DNA from: Phytophthora hibernalis
Lineage: Eukaryota; Oomycota; Peronosporomycetes; Peronosporales; Peronosporaceae
Reading direction: 5' to 3'
DNA: 64,000 bases
Assembly (NCBI GenBank): GCA_012656075.1
Contig: JAAKBF010000202.1
Location: 372,001 to 436,000 of the forward strand
Positions 32,141 through 42,429 of this stretch are shown in pieces. The stretch's first letter is position 1; every line of letters begins with the position of its first letter. The translations under genes and the position numbers were made by a program. The notes below the pieces were generated by a model. It was not told where the DNA came from. It worked only from the letters and a program-made list of their open reading frames with translations, and searched no databases.

Positions 32141-33625
32141 TTATTCCTGCTTCTCTGTCGCTGCCGTCGCGGACGGGTACAGAATCAGCTCCTGGTCCTC
32201 GTCCAGCGGTTTGAAGAATGCCTCCACCTCCTTTGCAGTCACCTTGGTAATGTCGCGCTTTGCCCACTTCGGGTTGCGATCCTTGTCCACGACCACCGAG
32301 CGCACACCCTCGAAGAAGTCCGGGTTCTCCATCATTCGCGTAGCCATACGGTACTCCATCTGGAAGCACTCGGCACACGTCTTCACGGCACCCTGGCGCA
32401 TCTGCTCCAGCGTCACCTTTAAGCTAAGCGGTGACATCTTCTTAAGCGTCGTCAGAGTCTCGTTTGACCACTCCGTGTTCAGTTTCTGTACACGTCAAAA
32501 AATGTAAATACTGCAACGAGCAATGATAAAAGCGGCTTCAACTCACCTCCAAGCGCTGGAAGATGCCCTCCACTGTGTCGTTCTCGTTAAGAGCGCCGAA
32601 CACCGACTCCACCGTTTCCAGGTACTCTATATTCCACATAAAAAACAATACATTAGCAGAGAAACAACGACACCAACCTGAACCTCTCAACTCACCAGGA
32701 TCAATCTCCTGGACGGCGTCGTCTGTCTCGAGCTCCTCCAGAGCCTCGTGAATAATCTCATCGCGCTCCTCCTGGGGAACGTGTCTGCCGAACTCGAGAC
32801 CCGTCAGGTGGTGCACCAGCGTCTCGTACTCGCTCGTCTCCAGGTAGTGGGTCGCAAGTCCGAGGCCAATGACCTCCTTACCCTTGAGCCGCTCACCAGT
32901 GAGCGCCAAGTACGTGCCGAGCTGTTATGAGCAAAAATTACAATAAAACAATCTTCAGTTCTCTTCCAACACTGCGATCTTTCCCACAACTTACACCCTG
33001 TCCCTTGAGCGCCTGTGACTTCAATACATCGGCCACGTAGTCCTCGCCCTCAATAAGGCGGCGGCCGAGCCGCGGCAGCAGGTAGGACGCACCCACGTCC
33101 GGGAAGAAGCCGATAGCCGTCTCAGGCATGGCGAAAAGCGTCTTCTCCGTCGCCACGACGAACTTGCCGTGCATGGATAGGCCCACGCCGCCGCCCATGG
33201 TGACGCCGTTGAGGAACGAGATGATGGGCTTCTCGGTGGTCGCCAGCAGGTAGTTGAGGCGGTACTCGTGGCGGAAAAGTCGAGCGCCACTTGCCTCGTG
33301 GCCGGGTCCTTGCCGTTGTCCGCCAGCGCGCGAATGTCTCCACCAGCGCAGAAGGCCTTTCCCCGATGCCAGAGAAGACGACGGTGTTCACGGTGCTGTT
33401 GACCTCGATCTTGTGCAGGCGCTGGGTCAGGTGCTGCGCCATGGGGAGCGTCAGCGCATTGAGCTTCTCCGGTCGGTTGAACTGAACGGTGCGTACGCCC
33501 GTGTCCTGTCCGTACGCGATATCCGTGAACTCCTGCGTCTTGGTGGAGAAGCTGCTGCACGCGGAGCCGCCCGCCCGCACGGGCCGCTGCAGCAGCCGCA
33601 GACGCATCGCCATCACTCGCTGCAT
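32141..33625 (-). CDS. HIBCH: 3-hydroxyisobutyryl-CoA hydrolase, mitochondrial
   Basis: HIBCH hydrolyses 3-hydroxyisobutyryl-CoA in valine breakdown (EC 3.1.2.4). The N-terminus from ATG 33,625 is basic and Arg-rich (MQRVMAMRLRLLQRPVR), as expected of a mitochondrial presequence; 33,613 or 33,607 are alternative starts. Crotonase-fold segments are RTVQFNRPEKLNALTL, KAFCAGGDIRALADNGKD, GVTMGGGVGLSMHGKF and ETAIGFFPDVGASYLLPRL. The last, with its Glu and Asp, is typical of HIBCH rather than ordinary enoyl-CoA hydratase. Three introns fit: 32,994-32,922, 32,695-32,627 and 32,546-32,486. Two frame changes (33,358-33,360 and 33,275-33,278) are single bases lost from T/A runs. A plus-strand gene starts 146 bp away, so the upstream region is probably a shared promoter. 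PCCB acts further along the same catabolic network. Confidence 0.93.
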
Positions 33626-33770
33626 AGCCGATGGAATCTTGTATGAGGGATGGAAATGTGTGGTGAGGCCTTCCATCCACGTGATTGGATGAAATGTAAC
33701 CTTTTCAACCAATCACAGAAAGGAAACCCTTCCCGCTCGACCATCATTCCGCATTCCGCATTACTGAGCG
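33626..33770. promoter_or_regulatory. Divergent promoter region between HIBCH and the unknown plus-strand gene
   Basis: Only 145 bp separate the two start codons, so both genes must draw on overlapping upstream sequence. No TATA-like box is obvious. It contains the partial inverted pair GGTTGAAAAGG/CCTTTTCAACC and repeated ATTCCGCATTCCGCATT. Confidence 0.5.
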
Positions 33771-34636
33771 ATGGAGGCAAGCAGCGCGGACGTGGACGTG
33801 GAGCTGGCCTGGAAGGCGGCGCTGGATGACGACACCTTCGCCAAGCTGAGCGAGGCCGACCTGGGGTACGCCACCCACGCGGCGACGAGTTCTATGACCT
33901 TGGAGAGACAGGAGCCGCCGCCCACGCAGCGCCCGAGACTCGGCGTCGCTGCCACGCAGAGGCTTAAGCGCAAGAACTTTAGTAAACAACTGCAATTAAT
34001 GTGTCTGCAGCGGTACGCGCAGTACGCGAGAGACTTCGGACGCCTCCCGGACAAGCACGAGACGCAGCAGATCTTGCAGCAAAGTTATCTGCAGTTCCTG
34101 AAGGAAGGAGGCGCGCCAGACGAGCCCCGACTCACCCACGCCGAGTTTTTAGTACTGATACGAAACAGACGCAGGGAAATTAACATGAGGGCGCTGCGCC
34201 CCTCGAAGCAGAGCAAAGACGACCTGGCGACGGCCAGGAGGATGGCGGTGTTAACCCCGCGAGAAGGAAACTGCAAGAGGAACAGGCCAAGATCCGCGAA
34301 CTGATTGAGGTTATTGACAGAGCCAGAGAGCAAGCGGGCTTGATACCGGACGCTCAGCAAATTAGACGCTTTCGAGCGCCGCAATCTGCCATGACGCACG
34401 GGCATTCGCACCCGACGACGGTGGAGATGGTCATGGGGCCACCGACACCAATGATGGAGAGTTTACCGCCGCTGCCTCCCGACCCTATGGAGCAAATGGA
34501 AATGATATTACAGATTCACCACGAAACCCGCGAGGTTCAACGTGAAATTGCGGTGAGGTTAAGATTGATCAGTAGAGTGATTCGTCAGCACGAAGGACAT
34601 GGAGATATGGAGGAACCGTCAAGTGCCAGCGTGTGA
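33771..34636 (+). CDS. Conserved-looking protein of unknown function, about 288 aa
   Basis: ATG 33,771 opens an acidic N-terminus (ELAWKAALDDDTFAKL). A basic helical part follows (RLKRKNFSKQLQLMCLQRYA, LRPSKQSKDDLATARRMA), then a charged coiled-coil-like segment (LQEEQAKIRELIEVIDRARE). The C-terminus is Met/Pro-rich and ends with a second helix (HHETREVQREIAVRLRLISR). The frame changes once at the CCCC run 34,255-34,258; one extra C joins the two halves into a single product. No domain is recognised, though the short C-terminal DNA/coil pattern would fit a nuclear protein. It is transcribed divergently from HIBCH and ends 107 bp before the convergent PKG stop. Confidence 0.6.
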
Positions 34637-34743
34637 GTTTGCTGATAGGATTAATTTATAATTCCTGGAACTTCATTCCCATCTATCGAGACAAGTCAAC
34701 TGGATTACGCGGAGTGGTAATGAGTCAGGGCGGTGCTACGGTC

Positions 34744-37715
34744 TTAAAACCCGACAAAGTATTCGTCTCCCTGCCCGTCGAAGGCTCGGTCTTTGGCGCG
34801 GTTGCCAATTTCGCCTTCAAAGAGGGAGATGTCGTACTTACCGCTGAGTGGTGGTAGGTATGGCGGTTCAAGCTTCATACCGTAGAGCTTATCCCACTCG
34901 ATCTTGCTGAACCACGGATGCTGTCGTAGTTCTTGGTCACCGTTAATTCCCACGCCAATGCGCTTGGTGGGGTCGCCCTGTAGTAAGCGGCGCACGAGGT
35001 CGCAAGCGTGTGGGCAGTTCTCCTGGAGATGAAACGGGAAGTCCACCGAGTTGGCTCCAGTTCGAATCATGGCGATGTTGCGGAAGAGTTGCGTGGTGTC
35101 GCCGTCGCCAGTGCCAAATGGCGTGTACCCGACAAGCATTTCATAGATCAAGATACCCAGCGCCCCTGTGGGAGACAAGCATTCTAGTTAGTGACGAAGC
35201 ATGGCGACCAACTGATAAATATGGAGTAGTGGCGGGCGTACAGTAATCGACGGCAAGATCGTGGCCCGTATTCAGCACAAATTCGGGTGCGAGGTATTCT
35301 AGTGTGCCGCAGAGCGTAAACGTTCGAGAGTGGAGCTCTTCGATGCCATCGCTATTGACGACAGTGAAGGGAATTTTCTTGGCGAAGCCAAAGTCGACAA
35401 ACTTCAGGTACCCCTCTCGACTGATCAACAAGTTTTCGGGCTTCAGGTCTCGGTATGCGTAGTCGAAACGGTGCATGTGCTGTAACCCGAGAACCGCATT
35501 CGCCGAGTAAAACCTGACAGAGGATTCGTCAACTGTTTCGATGAACTCTTCGTTGTGAAGGAGAGTGAAGAGCTCGCCACCTTGAACTAGCTCCATCAGC
35601 ATGTACAGATTATTTGCATCCTGTTTTCAACAAGTGTTGTTAGTCTCGACGCTTTTACCAGTACGAACGAGTGGATGGCTCACTTACTTGATACGTGGCG
35701 TACAAGTCGACAATGAACGGGTGCTTTGGGATCGTCATGAGAACCTGCTTCTCGCGCATGACTTGGACCTGTTGGTCGGATTCGATAATGTGCGATTTCG
35801 CCATAATTTTGAGAGCCATGGGTTGCTCTTGTTCACCGTCCACAAGTGCATGCACCATGACGACTTTACCGAATGATCCTTCTCCCAGCACGCCTGCCTG
35901 AAAGCACATACACAAGGCAAATTAGCATCTGAAGCTAGATTTCAGTTGCACTTGACATCTGAACCATACCACTTGAATGTCGTCGAGAGTGAGAGTGCAG
36001 CTTTTTATTCGACCTTGCTCCCCTATGTTCACACGCTGGATGGACAAAGACATACAATCGTCAGATGACATGCATCCTCAGAGTATTAGTTATGCACTTG
36101 GTTACCTGTGTAAATTGACGGGAGCCAGATCGAGCGAGCGATGATACTTTGAGCCGCTGGCACTGCGATCGGCCAGCCGATATAACTGTCGATGCGTACT
36201 TGTCGACCTGGTCGAACACTTCTCCTCCGAAAGTGTCGTTGGCCTTCAGCAAGAATTCTTCAGTAACAAATTTGTTATCACCGTCCTGTCGCTTCTTGAT
36301 GAGCTTGACACATCCCGATTTCACAATGTAAAAGGCCACGGCCGTATCACCCTGCCGGTAGATGCACTGGGAGTCCTGGAAGGCTTTAATTTCAAGCTGT
36401 GATACTGCATAGTCGAGAGCCTCTTGGGACTTGTTGGCGAAGGCTGGGATCGTACGCAAGATACGGATGCGGCTGTTGCGGTCAAGTACGTCAGTAAGGG
36501 GGCCTAACATTGAATCAAACTCCTGTCTCCCGAGGCTGAGGCATTTCACGCTTCCTTGGGCAAAAATACTGGCGTTTCGTGGCATGTCACTAAGGAGGGC
36601 CATTTCACCAAAGTAATCTCCGTGGCCCAAGATTGCAAGCTCAGTCCTGTTGTGGGCCCCATCAGAGTTCTTGAAGCCCCGAGGGCCTTCAATCTGACAA
36701 GATACGTTACCTTCCTCTACGATAAAGAAGGTGTCTCCGACGTCGCCTTGTTTGATGATCATCTCGCCATCCGAGTAGGCATCTGCTTTCAGGACTCCTG
36801 CCAACAGGGCTAGCTGTCTTTCAGACAAACTCGCGAGGATCTCGACCTGGCGCAGCCATTTCGCACGCTTCACAAGTGAATCACTTGAAGATCGAGCTTG
36901 CATCATACGAAATTCATCACGATCTAGTGTCCAGAGAATCGAATTCGTTGCAGCGCGTACGGTTGCCGCGCGAGGAGCTGAGAATTATAAAGATGAAATG
37001 AGTCGTGTGCTAAAGTGTGCGAAGAAAATGAGAGGTGATCAAGACTTACCGTCGTAAATGAGAGCCAGCTCACCAAAGTGATCTCCAGGTTTCAGATAAC
37101 CGAGGACAGCCGTGTTCACGATAACCTCAAGTGAACCCGATTGCACGACGTAAAACTGGTCACCGAGGTCACCCTGCTTGATCACGTTTTGCTCCGCCTC
37201 GACCTTGATTCTCTTCATGAGGAAAAGCAACCGGTCCATCTCTTCATCGCTCGAGTCACTGAAGAGAACGCATTGCAAGGCAGTTTTGAGCATTTCTGCG
37301 CATTCTTGAGTTTTCGACTCGGATTGTCGTTTGGGCAGCGCAGCTCTCGTCATATCCTGGGAAACACAACGAAGTATATCAGAATCCTTGATCGGAAATC
37401 TAACTACTGAAGTATTGCCGTGCGTACCAGGCCTTTCGAGTACACAACTTCACGCTTCTTGCGATGGGGATCCGATGAACGCCTGTAGAGTCCACGGCCG
37501 TTGGGCGTCGATTTCGGAGCATTGGGATCCCTAGGGGCGTACGCTGTCGTACAAATCTGCTTCATTCTTTCGAAAATGACTTCGTTGCCAAGATCATCGG
37601 TCGCCATCTGATCGTACTCGCGCTGGATAGCGGCAAACAGGGCTAAATCGCCACTAGAACGTGGAGTCGGCTCGCCTTCATCCGGTCGAGGCGAAGTTGA
37701 AGCTCCCGCGCCCAT
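34744..37715 (-). CDS. cGMP-dependent protein kinase-like AGC kinase with three cyclic-nucleotide-binding domains
   Basis: ATG 37,715 opens MGAGASTSPRPD; a Gly-2 after Met is compatible with N-myristoylation. Six introns of 67-76 bp fit exactly: 37,427-37,357, 37,049-36,978, 36,105-36,036, 35,969-35,898, 35,687-35,621 and 35,241-35,166. Three cyclic-nucleotide-binding domains precede the kinase. Site 1 (HFGELALIYDGAPRAATV) and site 2 (YFGEMALLSDMPRNASIF) keep the phosphate-binding Glu and Arg. Site 3 (FGGEVFDQVDKYASTV) has Lys where Arg is expected. The kinase has GEGSFGKVV, ALK, YRDLKPENLL, DFGFAKK, GTLEYLAPE and a C-terminal AGC tail. The product is about 800 aa with an unbroken frame. Regulatory domains N-terminal to an AGC kinase in one chain mark PKG rather than PKA; nucleotide specificity cannot be proved by eye. 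Confidence 0.9.
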
Positions 37716-38680
37716 GGTTGACAGCCAAACGCTTTTTCAGATGTGGTTATCTTGGCTGAAGCGGGCAAGTGGAAACGTTCCGCGTGGTGCTTTACGATGG
37801 CCTGGAAATGAACTCCAAGAGATGAGCACAGATGCACGAATGCAGGTGAAGTGAGACTTCAAGACCTGATAAGGCTTTATTTGGCTCAGGGTTCAAGCTC
37901 ACGCACATGTCCGTATTTATAGCTTCGATTTTTGGGAATGTTTGACATGGGTGGCTCCGTCCTCAACTCTGGCATGAGGCCATGTCTTCGCTGCCAGGAT
38001 AAGGGCGGAAACCAGTTGAGCACGTGCCCGTATTAATAGCAGCCAAGATGTTGCCTTCCTGAGCTAGGCGCCAATTGTGTTGCTGTTACAGAATTTGGTG
38101 GTCGAACTTCTTTAAAGCAATCGAGGCCTTGAAAAGCGTTTCAAGTGAGACCCGTCAACGATTGTGCAGGTGTGACGAAGCGGAAAACTACTACTTCGAA
38201 CTTCGAATCGAAGTACTTCGCAGTACATGTATCGGTACATGCATCCCTCTCCACCCACCGATCCTGTCACTGGCGTCAATACAGTACTACGTAGTACAAC
38301 GAATTTATGAGCTTTGATTTTATGTACTACGTAGCAGTAACAAGGTTCTCATATTAGTTTAGAAAAGTCACGAGGACGCGATTGAAATGAAAATCAAAAC
38401 CTCCACAGGTGGCGTCAGTCGCGTAGCGAACAGACAAAGGTCCCGAGAACGGGCATGCGATGGCCCGTGCAGAGAACCACATACATCGAAAGAGGTCGCC
38501 GCCAGCCATCTTCCCAGAGAATCCTGCACCAAGCGATGTAGCCGAGGCTGGGCTTAGCCCGCTCCAAAATTGCGTTGTTGAGATCTGATCTCGTTAGCAT
38601 GGGGATAACGGTCATCACCGTTTAGTGATGAAGTTGCGGTGGAACCTGGTGCTGGTCGCGATACGGGAGGCTCAGGTTCC
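37716..38680. other. Intergenic region with small palindromes
   Basis: No gene is visible. TACTACGTAGTA-type palindromes occur at about 38,283-38,296 and 38,321-38,334. An AGTACTTCGATTCGAAGTT-like inverted cluster lies at 38,195-38,235 and may be the remains of a foldback element. A short coding-like frame at 38,618-38,415 on the minus strand is not convincing. Confidence 0.4.
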
Positions 38681-39864
38681 CTAAATCCAGTCGCCTTCGC
38701 TGTCATCACTGTCGTACTCGTCATCGCTGTCGAAGAACGTGGATCCCGACGAAGACTGCGTGTTCGTGGTTCCATTAATGTGCACAACCGGTCTAGCCAC
38801 GGGCGCTGATCCATCCGGGAACGAGTTAGACTGATTCTGTGAGCTGGACGAGAACTGCGACGACAAGCCTGAAGAGATGTACGAGTCGTCCAGCGACGAG
38901 GACGAGCGCTTCTCGTAGACAGTTCGCCGCTCTGGCACCTCTGCAACTGAGCCCATGGGTTTGGATGGCATGGACACCAACGAGTGGCGCATCGGAACTC
39001 CTGCATTCCGGTCATAGTGCTGCATCCTCTGCTGCTGCTGGTACTGCTGCTTCATCCTCGTCGGCGAGGGCCGCCCAAGGACGACGCGCGGAACGAGCTC
39101 CGCGCCGCCAGCGACTGTCGCACATTGTTCATCTCTGCATTGGCCGCTTCAATGGCGTCACTGAGTTTAAGTAGCCAGAGCTCCATATCTCCGCTATTCC
39201 TAGCCGAGACGCGCAACACGCGGCCATTATCGAAACTGATATCCAGACCGTTGGTCACCGTGCCGTTCACCTCCACAGCGCGCACGTGGCCGTAGCCTTT
39301 GGCTGCAGCGCCCGTGTCCTCCGAGTTGAAGTACGATAGCGCGTTGCCCCTTAACACGAAGTACCGGCGCTTCCAGCTCTTGACGCGCGCTCCCTCCTTC
39401 TTGAGCCAGCCAGAGTGCGTCACCTGTTCGCTGCCGTCGTCACTGAGTGGCAGAGACTCGAGATGGTCCAGCAGCTGCAGCTCGTCCAGGTCTCCGCTCA
39501 CTGGCTGGGCCGAGAGCGTCGAGAAGCGGTCGGGAGGCGCCGCGAACTGCTGCGGGGCCGCCGTGGTGGCGTCCAGGATCATGTTGAACCAGGCGCTCGT
39601 GGCCTCGGCCGACGCCGTGTACAGCTTGAGCACGCGGCCGCCCCGTCCGTGCACCAGCAGTCCGTTCTGAATGTCGGTGCTGAGCTCCACTGTGATGACC
39701 TGGAAGCTGCCCTTAGCCTTGACGCTGGGAGTCACCTTGGCCGTGTCGTAGTACGTGAGCTGCCGTCCGCGCAGCACCATGAAGCGCTTCTTCCAGTTGC
39801 GCACGAGCGAGCCCTGCTTGAACACCCAGCCGGCGAATTCGCCGTCGATGCCGCTCAGCGCCAT
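38681..39864 (-). CDS. Protein with two PH domains and an acidic, Ser/Gln-rich tail
   Basis: ATG 39,864 (MALSGIDGEFAGWVFKQG) follows a pyrimidine-AG sequence that could be the 3' splice site of a leader intron. PH1 spans residues about 8-100 (GWVFKQGSLVRNWKKRFMVL to AWFNMILDA). PH2 spans about 145-245 (SGWLKKEGARVKSWKRRYFVL to MELWLLKLSDAIEAA). Each has the lipid-head-group type KxGxxxxxWKxR basic strand. The tail is Gln/Ser-rich and ends in a Asp/Glu run (DSDDEYDSDDSEGDWI). One frame change at CCC 39,074-39,076 (one base lost) joins the PH part to the tail. The likely role is membrane or phosphoinositide recruitment of an unknown partner. It is the first of three PH-repeat genes on this strand. 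Confidence 0.85.
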
Positions 39865-40376
39865 GATCTGGAAGAGGAGAAAGGGGGAGAACGAGGAATG
39901 GAAGCGCAGCCTTTGCGCGAGTCGCTTGACTGTTTTTTGTTTTTGCGGGAGGGGCGACCTTTCTACCCGCACGAAATATTGCGATAGAAAGGGTACCGTG
40001 CCCGTGTGGAATCGAAACAGTTTATGGCGTCGAAAGATGCAGTGCTAGTGGGATATTTGCAATGAATTTTGCAGCGAAGGGTATGCGGTAATGGAGGTGA
40101 TTATCTGTGAGGCTGGGACATCTCGGAAGCCAACGTGCGTGTGACTGCGTGAAAATCCAGGCTTACAAAATTTCATACAAAAACCAGCATCAACGGTCGG
40201 ATGGGTTCAGTTTCCCTAACGCAAATATCAGCAGCTACCCGGTACACTAAGCTTACATACACTTTATCCACTCACCACTGGTGAGGCAAAGCAGACAACA
40301 GAGCAGACTGGCAAAAGCTTATATATTCCATGCATCCGCGGGCCGGTGCCGCCTCATCTTCCATTTCCATTGCGGC
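39865..40376. other. Intergenic region between two PH-domain genes
   Basis: This contains the 5' flank of the 38,681-39,864 gene and the 3' flank of the next. No repeat or gene is seen. Confidence 0.45.
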
Positions 40377-41546
40377 TCACATGACCACGCAGCAGCAGCC
40401 TTTGACGTCCTGAGCGTTCGAGTTGCTGGGCGGGCGCATGAGCACCGTGTTCTCCTTCATCATGGCTTCCCGCCGCTCTTCTTCGAGCTCCTCCTGCAGC
40501 AGCTTCTCAGCCAGCCGCATGCGACGGATCGTGGTCGTACCAGGAGCTGTGGGCGAGTAGGGCTTCTCTCCGCTGTCCTCGCTCTCGCGCTCCTCCGCCA
40601 CTTCAATGAAGCTGGCCGTGTTGTCAGGCATGGTCTCCACCACAATGTGGCGCCGGAACGAGCTGGCCGCGTACAGTTCGGGCGGACTCTCGTTCTGCTT
40701 GTACTCTCCAGTCTCCTCTGCTTCCGTCTTGCGCTCCTCGCTCTGGACGCTCGAATACGGCGGCGGCGGTTCATCGCTCATTGCAATCGGCGCAGCTCCG
40801 AACAGCGAACTGGCCTCTTCGTCCGTCACGTCAGTGCTCGCGATACTGGCAGCGCTCGCCTGTCGTTTGGCAAACTCCCGGTCCCTGGCGTTCCGAGGGT
40901 CGTCGTCCACCGACGGTCGTCCCTGCTGGCTCTTGCGCTGCTCCTGCGCGTACAGCAGCGCGCGACGCAGTGCCTTGTGCCAGTCGTCGATGTCCACCTC
41001 GGACTTGCCTCCGACGCGCATCTCTCGTCCTCCTTCGAACGTCACAGCGAGCGTGAAGGGCCTCGTGGGGTCCCTTCTGGCGCCGATGACGCGTCCACCG
41101 CCGAGCCGCTCGGCGCCCATCGTGGCCGAGTACGTGAGCTGCGTGCCACTGAGCACGAAGTAGCGCTTCTTCCACGTGCGGAAGTGCTGGCCCTCCTTCT
41201 CGAGCCAGCCCACGCGCTGCTGCGGGTCGCCCGAGTCGTTCTGCATCCTGCAATACTTGATGATGGCCTCATAGCAGCGGTCGCACTCGGCCTTGGTGTC
41301 CGTGAAGATCTTGAGCTGGCGGCCCTCCGTGCCGTGGATCAGCAGTCCGTTCGTGATGTCCGGCAGGCGCTCGATGTGCGCGGCTGTGAGCGCGCCCAGC
41401 AGCTGCGCGTGGTTCTCCTCGTCCGTGTTCTTGTAGTAGGCCAGCTCCGCGCGCTTGCACACGAGGAAGCGCTTCTTCCACGACCGCACCAGGCTGCCCT
41501 CCTTGAACACCCAGCCTGCGAACGTCACCGGGTCCTCGCGCCCCAT
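40377..41546 (-). CDS. Two-PH-domain protein with C-terminal CaaX box
   Basis: A single intact exon of 389 aa from ATG 41,546. PH1 begins FAGWVFKEGSLVRSWKKRFLV, nearly the same as PH1 of the neighbouring gene. PH2 begins VGWLEKEGQHFRTWKKRYFVL and ends WHKALRRALLYAQEQ. A polar middle region with PPPPYSS leads to a helical Glu/Arg segment (LLQEELEEERREAMM). The last residues are KGCCCVVM: CVVM is a CaaX box with Met, which favours farnesylation, and the two preceding Cys could be palmitoylated. Together with the PH domains this predicts stable membrane attachment. The partner and pathway are unknown. Confidence 0.9.
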   Translation of the reverse strand: MGREDPVTFAGWVFKEGSLVRSWKKRFLVCKRAELAYYKNTDEENHAQLLGALTAAHIERLPDITNGLLIHGTEGRQLKIFTDTKAECDRCYEAIIKYCRMQNDSGDPQQRVGWLEKEGQHFRTWKKRYFVLSGTQLTYSATMGAERLGGGRVIGARRDPTRPFTLAVTFEGGREMRVGGKSEVDIDDWHKALRRALLYAQEQRKSQQGRPSVDDDPRNARDREFAKRQASAASIASTDVTDEEASSLFGAAPIAMSDEPPPPYSSVQSEERKTEAEETGEYKQNESPPELYAASSFRRHIVVETMPDNTASFIEVAEERESEDSGEKPYSPTAPGTTTIRRMRLAEKLLQEELEEERREAMMKENTVLMRPPSNSNAQDVKGCCCVVM

Positions 41547-41712
41547 CTCGGCGGCTTTGGATACTTTGGCGAAGTGAGCTGGGTTTGGTGTTGCGGGAAA
41601 TCAGGTGTTTGAGAACGTACTTAGCTCGAGCGATACTGAAGATAAGAGATCGACAACTATCGAGAACCCAAATCAGAATGTGGTGATAAATGACGAAGTG
41701 TATTTTTGGGAG

Positions 41713-42197
41713 TTAGAAGCTCAGGCCGCTCACAGTGATGATGCAGTACATGCTCCGGTGGTGGTCTTTGTGCTTGTCGCCCGGCCACTTGACCACGTGC
41801 GCGCCTGGCAATGGTAATGTTAAAATGGTAAATATGACAATAGACAGTAAAAGCGTACAGTACCATCGGTGACCGTGTCCCAGTGGCAGGAGACCGAGGC
41901 GTGCACGCCAGCGCCGTTCTTCTGCATGATGAGGCAGCTCACTGGAGGTACAAGAGGAGTCAGTGTTGAGCTGTAGTGATGCATTCTTCCTGCCAGCTTA
42001 CCGATGTACTTGAGTGGTTTGCGCAGCTCACTGAGCCCTTTCATGATGGATTCGCAGATGTAGTCGACCCAGTGCGAGACCTTCTGCTCGTCGTACACTT
42101 CGTCCTTCAGACAGATCTCGATGGATGTGAGGATAATGCGGTCCACCTCCTCGGCCACAAACGCCAACTCTTCCGACGACTGCAGCTCGTCCGCCAT
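41713..42197 (-). CDS. Tctex1-type dynein light chain
   Basis: This is a small light chain of cytoplasmic or axonemal dynein that binds the intermediate chain and cargo. Three exons from ATG 42,197 (MADELQSSEELAFVAEEVDRI), with two introns of about 60 bp (about 42,001-41,942 and 41,864-41,805), give about 121 aa, normal for the family. Typical segments are HWVDYICESIMKGLSELRKP in exon 1, SVSCHWDTVTDG in exon 2, and DHHRSMYCIITVSGLSF at the C-terminus in exon 3. The next gene upstream encodes a DPY-30-like protein, another module common in flagellar complexes. Confidence 0.92.
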
Positions 42198-42429
42198 CGC
42201 GCTTGTATGGATGAAAGTCCGTCAAGTTTGCAGCGGGATCAATAGCCGCGACGGTTCACCCTGTCGGATTCACTAGAACTAACTTGAGACGAGCGACGCT
42301 GCTGCATAAATGTTCAACTCGCTTTGTCTACATTGGATCACTCTTGACCACTAAAACAAAACTGAAACTGGTGATCTTCATTACTCGGGTTAGTCACCTA
42401 TGAAATCATCGCTAATCGGCAGTAGCAGC

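Noticed and set aside
40281..41612. A 443-residue open frame on the plus strand
   Set aside because: It lies exactly opposite the two-PH CaaX gene and is Arg/His/Leu-rich without motifs, the usual shadow of a GC-rich coding strand.
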